Positions 17,910-22,641 of a stretch of DNA of 22,641 bases are shown here, one piece after another. A program made the position numbers and the translations under genes. Positions within the stretch are counted from its first letter, which is position 1; every line of letters begins with the position of its first letter. The DNA lies in IMG/VR virus record IMGVR_UViG_3300037042_001524, positions 1-22,641 of that record. One strand, given 5' to 3'. The notes under the pieces were generated by a model, which worked only from the letters and a program-made list of their open reading frames with translations, did no database searches and was not told the origin of the DNA. Source of the DNA: a virus.

Positions 17910-19582
17910 CCAAGGAATCGCAGGAACTCGAACAGTACATCTCTCGACTTGTAGATGACTTCCCGTTCTTCTGCGAGGAGTTGTGGGTCGCCGTCGGCCT
18001 TCCAAAACTTGCCAAGCATCAGCATCAGATTGGCGACTGGTTGCAACGTGGGCCGCGACGCCGTGGCGTGCGAGCGTTCCGTGGTGCCAGCAAGACGTGG
18101 GTGACGCTGGCATTCTGCCTGTGGCGCCTATTCCGCAACCCGAACGAGCGGATCATGCTAGTGTCGAAGACGGAGAAGCACAGCCGCGATTCGCTGTACA
18201 TGGTGCGTTCGTGGATCGACAAGGTTCCGTGGCTGGCGCACCTGTCGCCGCAGCGGACGGAAGGTCACCGCGACAGCGCAACCCAATTCGACATCGCGAC
18301 GGCGCCGTCAGACCGCGTCGCGTCGTTCAGCGCATACGGCATCGGCGGTCAGATCACAGGTGGCCGCGCCACCATGATCATTGCCGACGACGTCGAGACA
18401 AGTCAGAACACCCTGACGCTCGACATGCGCCAGCGCTTGCGCGAGGAGGTCAAGGAGTTCGAGAACATCCTGATCCCGGGCGGCGACATCATCTTCCTTG
18501 GCACGCCGCACCATGAGGAGACTTTGTACGACAAGTTGGTCGATGGCGGATACGTGTTCCAGTCGTGGCCCGCGCGCTACCCGAAAGCCGACGAACCCGT
18601 GCCATCGCTGGCAGAAGCGATGAAGAAGGAACTCGAATCGGGCGTCAGGTCGCCGGGCGATTGCGCGTGGCCGGAACGGTTCGACAACGAAGACCTGCTG
18701 GAACGCGAGGCGGCAGAAGGCCGCAGCACGTTCGCGATGCAGTACATGATGATCACGCACCTTGGGGAGGGGAACCGATACCCGCTCAAGTTGCGCGACG
18801 TCATCGTGTTCCCCATCGCCAAGGACAAGGCTCCGGTCACGATCAGTTGGGGCATGACCAACGACCACGGTCGGAGCACGCGGTGCGAGGACATCCCGTC
18901 GCTTGGATTTGGAGTGGACGCCTACCACGCGCCGATCTTTTGGGACAATGAGTGGGCCGGGTACACCGGATGCCGCATGTGGATTGACCCGTCGGGCAAG
19001 GGCGCCGACAAGACCGCTTACGCGATTGTTGCACACCTGAACGGCTACCTGTGGGTCAAAGCCGTCGGTGGATTTGACGGCGGGTATGAGCAGGAGGTGC
19101 TGGATGGGCTGGCCTACCAAGCCCAGTTGCACGGCGCCGGGATCATCCACGTCGAAGACAACTTCGGCACGGGCATGTTTGCCCGGCTGCTGGAACCCGT
19201 GGTCGCCAAGCGCCGGAAGGAAGGCGACGGCTGGGGCGCCAGCATTGAACCCGTGCGCGTGAGCGGTCAGAAGGAACTGCGGATCATCACCACGCTTGAG
19301 CCGCTGTTCAATCAGCACCGGATCGTCTTCCATCCCGAGGTCGCGCGCAACGATTCGTTGCAGCGCCAGTTGACGCGGATCACCCGGATGCGCAACTGCC
19401 TTCGGCATGACGACGAGATCGACGCGCTGGCGATGTGCTGCAAGATGTGGCAGGACGAAATGCAGACCGACCCACTTGCGGCTGCCGACAACGCCAAACT
19501 ACGATGGTTCAAGCGGCAACTTGACGAGCACATGGAGGCATCGGGAATGTTCCCGTCAAGGCCGCGATGGTTCAAACACTAG
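17906..19582 (+). CDS. terL: Terminase large subunit (DNA maturase B-like)
   Basis: A 558-residue packaging motor with both expected domains. In the ATPase half, a Walker A-like loop RGASKT (K63) lies near the N-terminus. A Walker B segment TMIIADDVE has the acidic pair D161/D162 and E164, and the coupling motif IIFLGTPHHEETLYDKL begins near 195. The RNase H-like nuclease half contains MWIDPSGKGADKTAY (D361), IIHVEDNFGTGMF (E417/D418) and HDDEIDALAM (D502-D506), giving a complete acidic set. The length is close to T7 gp19 (586). The start is a GTG overlapping the small subunit stop (GTGA) behind an AGGGAAG ribosome site. The Walker A loop is non-classical (GASKT instead of GxxGxGKT), as is common in terminases. 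The stop TAG is part of the next gene's ribosome site. Confidence 0.95.
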   Translation: MTKESQELEQYISRLVDDFPFFCEELWVAVGLPKLAKHQHQIGDWLQRGPRRRGVRAFRGASKTWVTLAFCLWRLFRNPNERIMLVSKTEKHSRDSLYMVRSWIDKVPWLAHLSPQRTEGHRDSATQFDIATAPSDRVASFSAYGIGGQITGGRATMIIADDVETSQNTLTLDMRQRLREEVKEFENILIPGGDIIFLGTPHHEETLYDKLVDGGYVFQSWPARYPKADEPVPSLAEAMKKELESGVRSPGDCAWPERFDNEDLLEREAAEGRSTFAMQYMMITHLGEGNRYPLKLRDVIVFPIAKDKAPVTISWGMTNDHGRSTRCEDIPSLGFGVDAYHAPIFWDNEWAGYTGCRMWIDPSGKGADKTAYAIVAHLNGYLWVKAVGGFDGGYEQEVLDGLAYQAQLHGAGIIHVEDNFGTGMFARLLEPVVAKRRKEGDGWGASIEPVRVSGQKELRIITTLEPLFNQHRIVFHPEVARNDSLQRQLTRITRMRNCLRHDDEIDALAMCCKMWQDEMQTDPLAAADNAKLRWFKRQLDEHMEASGMFPSRPRWFKH

Positions 19583-19590
19583 GAGGATGA
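19581..19590 (+). promoter_or_regulatory. Strong ribosome binding site overlapping the terminase stop codon
   Basis: AGGAGG at 19581-19586 is a perfect Shine-Dalgarno sequence 4 nt before the ATG at 19591. Its first two bases are the last two of the TAG stop of the large terminase. It is the strongest such site in the late block. Confidence 0.8.
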
Positions 19591-19896
19591 ATGGCAGCAC
19601 CGCTTCATTGGCTCGCGCAGATGAGCCTTCAGTCTTACGACACGCGAACCGCCCTTGGGTGGCAGGCGATGAACGGCAAGTCGCTCCGTCGTGACGATGG
19701 ATCGTTCGAGCATCGCATCCCCGGTGGCGTTCTTGAGGGGCTGGTGCTCCAGCGCAAGTGGAACCCCGACTTCAGGTCATCAATCCAACGCGACGCGCAA
19801 GACGGGCTGATGCCGTTCACCGACAGGCAGGGCAACATCTTCACCCTGCCGCCATCGGACTCTCGCACCAAGAAGATGACGCCAATGGAGTTCTGA
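19591..19896 (+). CDS. Hypothetical phage protein (101 aa) after the terminase
   Basis: A 101-residue protein preceded by AGGAGG at ideal spacing, so expression is likely. It contains LHWLAQMSLQSYDTRTALGWQAMNGK near the start, a central RRDDGSFEHRIPGGVLEGLVLQ, and ends LPPSDSRTKKMTPMEF. There is no signal peptide, membrane helix or known motif. It is basic-acidic balanced and probably a small soluble protein. I do not recognise the family. Its position right after the packaging genes and its co-direction with them suggest a late product. Its TGA is separated by one base from the next start. Confidence 0.7.
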   Translation: MAAPLHWLAQMSLQSYDTRTALGWQAMNGKSLRRDDGSFEHRIPGGVLEGLVLQRKWNPDFRSSIQRDAQDGLMPFTDRQGNIFTLPPSDSRTKKMTPMEF

Positions 19897-19897
19897 C

Positions 19898-20005
19898 ATG
19901 CCACAGAAGTACGGATACAACGACAAGCCTGTTGTTCAGATCAGCAAGCCCGAAATCAAGAAAGCCATGAAGAAAAAGAAGGCCGGGAAGAAGCGGGGCC
20001 GCTGA
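19898..20005 (+). CDS. 35-residue highly basic peptide
   Basis: The frame from ATG at 19898 to TGA at 20003-20005 encodes 35 residues beginning MPQKYGYNDKPVVQISKPE. Its second half, EIKKAMKKKKAGKKRGR, has 11 Lys/Arg in 17 positions. It fits exactly between its neighbours: one base after the previous stop, and TGATG shared with the next start. That, with the biased composition, argues it is a real small gene. A nucleic-acid-binding or DNA-neutralising role is plausible from charge alone but not shown. Such tiny genes are often missed in annotation. Confidence 0.65.
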   Translation: MPQKYGYNDKPVVQISKPEIKKAMKKKKAGKKRGR

Positions 20006-20631
20006 TGCCTCGCACCTTCACGTTCACGCCCGAACTGACGTACATCAACTCCCGGTCGCCGGGAGTGACCTATGAGTCGGCGGTTACGGCGCAGGTTCAG
20101 GGAGCAGACGCTACGGCACGAACCACGCGCGGGCTGATGTACCCAAAGGACGCCGACGCCAACCTGATCAGGCGGCTCAAAGCCGTGTACCGGGTCTTTG
20201 CCGTGCTCAACGCGACCAGTTCGGATTCTTCCGGCGGCCTGTTCAGCATCGACTCTTATGCATGCATATACAACTCGTATCAGATCAAGGTGCCGACGTG
20301 GAACCAAGCGGCCACGGTGTTGCCTTGGATCGGTGGGTCGTGGCATGAAGCGTCGAGGCAGATCAACAACGTCGCAGACGGTGTCCCGGTCACACACGTG
20401 CACCAACTGACCAAGGTCACGCAGTTCGCGGCTCGAAAGGCTGGCGACTGGCCTGCGACGTACGTGATGAAGTATTCGTACGAAGGCGGCAACTTCGGCA
20501 CGGCCAACACCATCTACCACAGCGACAACGCAACGGTGACGGCCAACAGGCCGACGCTCAAACTGACGCTTGGCATCCAGCCGATGCGCAGCAGGCCAAG
20601 CGGCATGTACCGAGGTTTCAGGCGTTCCTGA
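20005..20631 (+). CDS. Hypothetical beta-rich protein (208 aa), last gene of the late operon
   Basis: A 208-residue protein whose ATG shares a base with the preceding stop (TGATG). A purine-rich GGGAAGAAGCGGGG stretch lies just upstream. The composition is Thr/Ala/Asn/Tyr-rich without membrane segments. The order of elements (an opening LTYINSRSPGVTYESA, a middle RRLKAVYRVFAVLNATSS, then ACIYNSYQIKVPTWNQAAT) loosely recalls the carbohydrate-binding-type beta-sandwich 'DNRLRE' domains, in which a strand pair is followed by a conserved amphipathic strand. This resemblance is weak. It ends in a basic tail. A virion-associated or adhesin role is possible given the late operon, but no function can be assigned. 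A GC hairpin follows 6 nt after the stop. Confidence 0.65.
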   Translation: MPRTFTFTPELTYINSRSPGVTYESAVTAQVQGADATARTTRGLMYPKDADANLIRRLKAVYRVFAVLNATSSDSSGGLFSIDSYACIYNSYQIKVPTWNQAATVLPWIGGSWHEASRQINNVADGVPVTHVHQLTKVTQFAARKAGDWPATYVMKYSYEGGNFGTANTIYHSDNATVTANRPTLKLTLGIQPMRSRPSGMYRGFRRS

Positions 20632-20636
20632 AAACA

Positions 20637-20664
20637 CAGCGCCCGGGATCGGCTCCGGGCGCTG
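20637..20664 (-). terminator. GC hairpin between convergent genes, oriented best for the minus strand
   Basis: CAGCGCCCGG at 20637-20646 pairs perfectly over 10 bp with CCGGGCGCTG at 20655-20664 across an 8-nt loop. Read on the minus strand, the stem is followed by TGTTTTC, a short U-tract as in intrinsic terminators. On the + strand it is followed by GCGCATGGGG, without U's. It therefore probably ends the minus-strand transcript of the 20708-21142 gene. It may also slow or partly stop the late + strand transcript. Confidence 0.75.
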
Positions 20665-20707
20665 CGCATGGGGAAAAGATGATGGACACCCTATCGGGCG
20701 ACAGGCG

Positions 20708-21142
20708 TCAGGTCAAGGCCCAGTACCCGTAGACGCACCGAGTTCCGGCTCGCGACGGGTCGTGGGTATCGTTGATGATGCCGTTGATGACGGCGACGTA
20801 GTGCTTGCTGACGGCCACGACCAACTTGCCGTCGGGCAACTCGCCATCGCGCAGGTGCACCTTGCAGCCCTGCCCGACCAGCATCGTCGGCACCCAGCGG
20901 AACCCCAGCGACGCCATGTAGTCCCTGAACCACTTGCGGCTGGTGTTGACGCCGTCGCGGGCGCTCGACTGCCGATTGCCGCCCTTGGTGACTCGCTGGG
21001 CACGACAGCCAGCCGACAGGGCGTCGTAGACCTCGCGGTAGGAGCGACCCGACGCAATGGCAACCGACCGCACCACGCAGTCGCCAGCCGTCCCGCTGTA
21101 CCCGGCAGCCGCGCGGCCACCGTCTGTAATGAACACTCTCAT
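20708..21142 (-). CDS. Papain-like Cys/His protein of unknown role
   Basis: A 144-residue protein on the opposite strand to everything else in the window. It contains GTAGDCVVRSVAIASG (C22), SKHYVAVING (H114) and NDTHDPSRAGTRCVYGYW (N124/D125). A Cys near the N-terminus, a later His and then Asn/Asp is the order of a papain-like triad. I recall this protein type (D-C-V-V-R-A-I-A ... VHL-x-D-G-E-L-P ... H-x-x-A-V-I-D-G-V-I-x-D-T) from phages and bacterial genomes as an uncharacterised family. Catalysis is therefore likely but unproven; targets are unknown. It has its own near-consensus sigma70 promoter, leader hairpin and GGAGG site, so it is probably transcribed early by host polymerase. A hairpin terminator follows. 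Confidence 0.75.
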   Translation of the reverse strand: MRVFITDGGRAAAGYSGTAGDCVVRSVAIASGRSYREVYDALSAGCRAQRVTKGGNRQSSARDGVNTSRKWFRDYMASLGFRWVPTMLVGQGCKVHLRDGELPDGKLVVAVSKHYVAVINGIINDTHDPSRAGTRCVYGYWALT

Positions 21143-21146
21143 GCTG

Positions 21147-21188
21147 AACCTCCGGTAGGGGTTTCGACCACCAGCACGCTGCTGGTTG
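21147..21188 (-). promoter_or_regulatory. Leader module 1: stem-loop plus CCCTACCGGAGG ribosome site
   Basis: On the minus strand, ACCAGC-AGCGT-GCTGGT (21170-21186) forms a 6-bp stem with a 5-nt loop near the transcript's 5' end. CCCCTACCGGAGGTT (21147-21161) follows, placing GGAGG 6 nt before the ATG at 21142. The same order recurs before 21842 and 22571. The first stem pair is A-T here and C-G in leader 2, a compensatory change. Confidence 0.8.
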
Positions 21189-21243
21189 TACGGTGATCAT
21201 ACAGCATGTCCACGCTGCTGTCAAGTGGCAAAAATGCAAGATT
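21189..21243 (-). promoter_or_regulatory. Leftward sigma70 promoter P1
   Basis: On the minus strand, TTGACA (21219-21224) and TATGAT (21196-21201) are separated by exactly 17 bp, one mismatch from full consensus. CACCGTA (21189-21195) follows immediately, as in P2 and P3. AATCTTGCA lies upstream at 21235-21243, 19 bp before the -35. A 10-bp direct repeat (CACGCTGCTG on +) occurs in the spacer at 21211-21220 and in the leader hairpin at 21175-21184; it could bind a regulator. This promoter should drive the papain-like gene. Confidence 0.88.
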
Positions 21244-21736
21244 CGTTCACCGTCACGTAAATAGGGAGATGGGGTGAGCGAGCAGCAGCGAGCGAACCCC
21301 CAACCCAGCCCAACGCCCGTCCCGATGTGCAACGCATTGCACAGGGGTGACAGGGAGGGCGGTGGGGTAGGAAGGTCGGAATGTTAGGTGCACGGACTTA
21401 TGAGAGGTGGTACGTAGTACGTCCCACACCCCAGCCCCCCCGCGCCCCCCGCCTCGCGCGCGGGCACCCGCGAGCGCGACGCGCACGCACGCACACGCGA
21501 CGCGCGCACGCGACGCGCCCACGCGACACGCGCGCATGACGCGCGAGCGACGCCCGGCGAGTCGTGCCGGGACTCGCACCGGGTCGACGGGCACGCCGCA
21601 GCGCCGCACGTCGTCGACCTGCCCGCCGGGCGCCCGGCCCGGCCCGCACGTGCGACGCACGCACGTCGCCCCGGACGTCCAGCCCCCAGCACGCTGCACG
21701 CTCGCATGCTGCCCGCAACCGCAGCACGGGACGATT
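21244..21736. other. Non-coding spacer: dyads and a GC-rich alternating tract; candidate genome-end junction
   Basis: This stretch of about 490 bp has no convincing gene. From the left it holds: a T3-promoter-like string ending in AATAGGGAGA (21249-21269); an inverted repeat TGTGCAA-CGCA-TTGCACA (21326-21343); a 21-bp dyad with half-sites GTGGTACGTA and TACGTCCCAC (21407-21427). A C-rich run follows, then a long CG/CA/GC alternating tract (about 21440-21540) prone to Z-form or slippage. Next is a hairpin GCGAGTC-GTGCCGG-GACTCGC (21557-21577). The reading frame that crosses it and joins the 21842 gene is Arg/Pro/Thr-rich low-complexity sequence and is not credible. The position, between late genes ending in the terminase region and early genes, is where a T7-like phage has its terminal repeat and packaging junction; that is inference. 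Confidence 0.6.
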
Positions 21737-21796
21737 GTGCACAATCTTTCACCTTGCCGCTTGACAGCACCCGATGCATGGCGTATCGTCACCGTA
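21737..21796 (+). promoter_or_regulatory. Rightward sigma70 promoter P2
   Basis: TTGACA (21761-21766), 17 bp, TATCGT (21784-21789), then CACCGTA (21790-21796). AATCTTTCA lies at 21743-21751, 18 bp before the -35, within a 16-bp sequence GTGCACAATCTTTCAC (21737-21752) that is repeated exactly at 22454. The upstream edge also makes a 14-bp perfect palindrome GATTGTGCACAATC (21733-21746), a candidate operator. It should drive the 178-residue gene at 21842. Confidence 0.85.
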
Positions 21797-21797
21797 T

Positions 21798-21833
21798 GCC
21801 CAGCGTGTGCTGGGCCTCGCAACCCTACCGGAG
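21798..21833 (+). promoter_or_regulatory. Leader module 2: stem-loop plus CCCTACCGGAG ribosome site
   Basis: GCCCAGC-GTGT-GCTGGGC (21798-21815) forms a 7-bp perfect stem with a 4-nt loop, starting near the expected transcript start. CCCTACCGGAG (21823-21833) follows, giving GGAG about 8 nt before the ATG at 21842. This supports 21842 as the true start, since any upstream start would lie before the promoter. Confidence 0.8.
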
Positions 21834-21841
21834 CCTGCACC

Positions 21842-22378
21842 ATGATCAGCACCTACCTCGACCACTCGACCCAGTTCAACCCCGCCAACGTCGCGAACGG
21901 CACCGCCTACCGGATCGACTGCGACCCGGGCAGCGACCGCAGCGCGCACTACCTTGGCGATGACCGCACGGTGGCGCCCTACTGGGTCGAGGCCCAGCGG
22001 GCGCTGGTGTTCGCGACGCACGACGACGCCGTGGCCTACGCCCGCGCCCGGCTCGAAGGCGAGCATGCGCAGTACAACCGCGCGCCGCAGTCGCGGCCCG
22101 GGCTGGGCTGGCGCGTCGAGCAGTTCGACTACACGCGCGGCATCGTCGACGGCGACGTCGACCCGGCGATGGGCGACCTCGAACGTGCGCAGATGCTGGC
22201 GACGTTCGCGCGGAACCACGGCGTGGCGGCCTATCCCGTGGTGCGCGCTGGCGGCACCTACGTGGCCGTGCAGTCGTCGGCCACGTTCCGATGGTCTGAC
22301 GACGTCGGCGTCACCGTCGACCACGTCGACGTGGTGCCCGCCACGTGGCGCGACGTGCGCCAGCACATGGGCTACTGA
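21842..22378 (+). CDS. Hypothetical early protein (178 aa)
   Basis: A 178-residue acidic protein starting MISTYLDHSTQFNPANVANG. The ATG at 21842 was chosen because promoter P2 and the leader stem-loop lie directly before it, although the frame stays open upstream. It contains HDDAVAYARARLEGEHAQYN (a helix), WRVEQFDYTRGIVDGDVDP, and a repeating V/D-rich end (SDDVGVTVDHVDVVPATW). It has no signal peptide, membrane segment or enzyme motif, and I do not recognise it. Codon usage is visibly more GC-rich than in the late genes. The strong promoter and position as the first rightward gene suggest an early host-takeover or defence-countering product; that is only context. A UUCG-capped terminator follows. 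Confidence 0.75.
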   Translation: MISTYLDHSTQFNPANVANGTAYRIDCDPGSDRSAHYLGDDRTVAPYWVEAQRALVFATHDDAVAYARARLEGEHAQYNRAPQSRPGLGWRVEQFDYTRGIVDGDVDPAMGDLERAQMLATFARNHGVAAYPVVRAGGTYVAVQSSATFRWSDDVGVTVDHVDVVPATWRDVRQHMGY

Positions 22379-22403
22379 CGCCAGCACGCCAGCCGTCGAC
22401 CAC

Positions 22404-22436
22404 GCGGGCGCCCTTCGGGGCGCTCGCTGTCGTTTG
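22404..22436 (+). terminator. Intrinsic terminator with UUCG tetraloop
   Basis: GCGGGCGCCC (22404-22413) pairs with GGGCGCTCGC (22418-22427) over 10 bp including one G-T pair. It is closed by a TTCG loop in the very stable C(UUCG)G context. A weak U-containing tail TGTCGTTT follows. It begins 25 nt after the stop of the 178-residue gene and lies before promoter P3, so that gene probably forms a single-gene transcription unit. Confidence 0.8.
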
Positions 22437-22453
22437 GTGCCGATAACGAGAAA

Positions 22454-22523
22454 GTGCACAATCTTTCACAATCTTGCACGCTGGGCCTTGCGTGCAGCCG
22501 ACTGATACCGTAAGTTCACCGTA
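22454..22523 (+). promoter_or_regulatory. Rightward sigma70-type promoter P3
   Basis: TTGCGT (22488-22493), 17 bp, TAAGTT (22511-22516), then CACCGTA (22517-22523). The hexamers are weaker than in P1 and P2 but the register with CACCGTA is identical. Upstream are two AATCTTKCA boxes (22460-22468 and 22470-22478), exactly 10 bp apart. The first lies inside GTGCACAATCTTTCAC (22454-22469), identical to P2. The nearer box is 18 bp from the -35, as in P2. Confidence 0.7.
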
Positions 22524-22524
22524 T

Positions 22525-22561
22525 GCCCAGCACGTCGCCGGGCGCCCAACCCCTACCGGAG
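22525..22561 (+). promoter_or_regulatory. Leader module 3: stem-loop plus CCCTACCGGAG ribosome site
   Basis: GCCCAGC-ACGTC-GCCGGGC (22525-22543) makes a 7-position stem with one A-C mismatch and a 5-nt loop. CCCTACCGGAG (22551-22561) follows, giving GGAG 9 nt before the ATG at 22571. The order and spacing match leaders 1 and 2, while bases in the stem differ. Confidence 0.75.
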
Positions 22562-22570
22562 TACACCACA

Positions 22571-22641
22571 ATGCCAACCGCACGCGCCAAGTCCGAACGC
22601 TTCGACCTGTACCAGCACGTCACCGACGCCGTCGTCGCCGC
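22571..22641 (+). CDS. N-terminus of an early protein resembling ArdC/DUF1738, cut by the window edge
   Basis: Only 23 complete codons are visible before the right edge. The stretch SERFDLYQHVTDAVVA resembles the opening of the ArdC N-terminal (DUF1738) domain, whose usual form is (F/R)-D-(V/L)-Y-(Q/E)-x-V-T-(D/N)-x-I-(I/V)-A, followed by L-E-x-G-x-x-P-W. ArdC proteins bind single-stranded DNA and can protect incoming DNA from restriction, which would suit an early phage gene. The match covers too few residues to be certain. The start is supported by promoter P3, its leader stem-loop and the GGAG site. Confidence 0.5.
   Translation, partial: MPTARAKSERFDLYQHVTDAVVA

Noticed and set aside
18308-19408. 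A 366-codon minus-strand frame opposite the large terminase
   Set aside because: The + strand protein has a complete set of terminase motifs. The antisense product shows no recognisable sequence and no ribosome site was found.
20570-21196. A + strand frame of 208 codons across the papain-like gene
   Set aside because: It starts inside the preceding gene, runs through the hairpin and the opposite gene, and has no ribosome site. The minus-strand product has a recognisable pattern and its own promoter.
21407-21841. Upstream in-frame extension of the 178-residue early gene (total 323 codons)
   Set aside because: The extra 145 residues are Arg/Pro/Thr low-complexity sequence from the alternating GC tract, and promoter P2 and the leader hairpin lie inside it just before the ATG at 21842.

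Overview
This window reads as part of the genome of a tailed phage with a T7/podovirus-type virion, infecting a Gram-negative, probably proteobacterial, host. The evidence is a run of recognisable short-tail genes: two gp11-like tail tubular A proteins, a gp12-like tubular B (nozzle) protein, three ejected-core-type proteins and a T7-type terminase pair. A lipoprotein of outer-membrane spanin type and near-consensus sigma70 promoters point to a Gram-negative host. No capsid, portal, polymerase or integrase gene lies inside the window, and I saw no tRNA, rRNA, CRISPR or insertion sequence.

Layout: (1) 2-290, the end of an unrecognised gene overlapped out of frame by a small lipoprotein gene, probably a lysis remnant or cassette. 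(2) 290-3200, a small beta-rich protein, a double LamG/concanavalin-like protein and a Ser/Thr-rich tail-fibre-like protein, likely host contact or virion surface. (3) 3203-6806, tail tubular A1, A2 and B. (4) 6806-17637, gp14-like, gp15-like and a giant 2724-residue ejection-type protein carrying a HEFGH zinc-peptidase-like motif. (5) 17634-19582, small and large terminase. (6) 19591-20631, three small genes of unknown role. All of these are on the + strand, and most neighbours overlap by 1-8 nt or sit a few nt apart. I see no promoter or terminator within 1-20631, so the block looks like one long late operon with translational coupling.

At 20637-20664 a GC hairpin separates this block from a convergent minus-strand gene (20708-21142) that looks like a papain-like Cys/His protein. 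Next comes about 700 bp without a convincing gene (21143-21841). It holds a leftward promoter, several dyads and a very GC-rich alternating CG/CA tract. To its right, base composition shifts to higher GC and rightward, apparently early, genes begin: an unknown 178-residue protein and the first codons of a gene whose N-terminus resembles ArdC/DUF1738. This is where a T7-like genome would have its late-end/early-start junction.

The most notable feature is a regulatory cassette present three times (once leftward, twice rightward). It runs: AATCTTKCA box, 18-19 bp, -35, exactly 17 bp, -10, CACCGTA, a short stem-loop, CCCTACCGGAG (ribosome binding site), ATG. The stem-loop keeps its pairing while its bases change. 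All coordinates and alignments were made by eye; family assignments rest on remembered motifs and gene order, not on searches.
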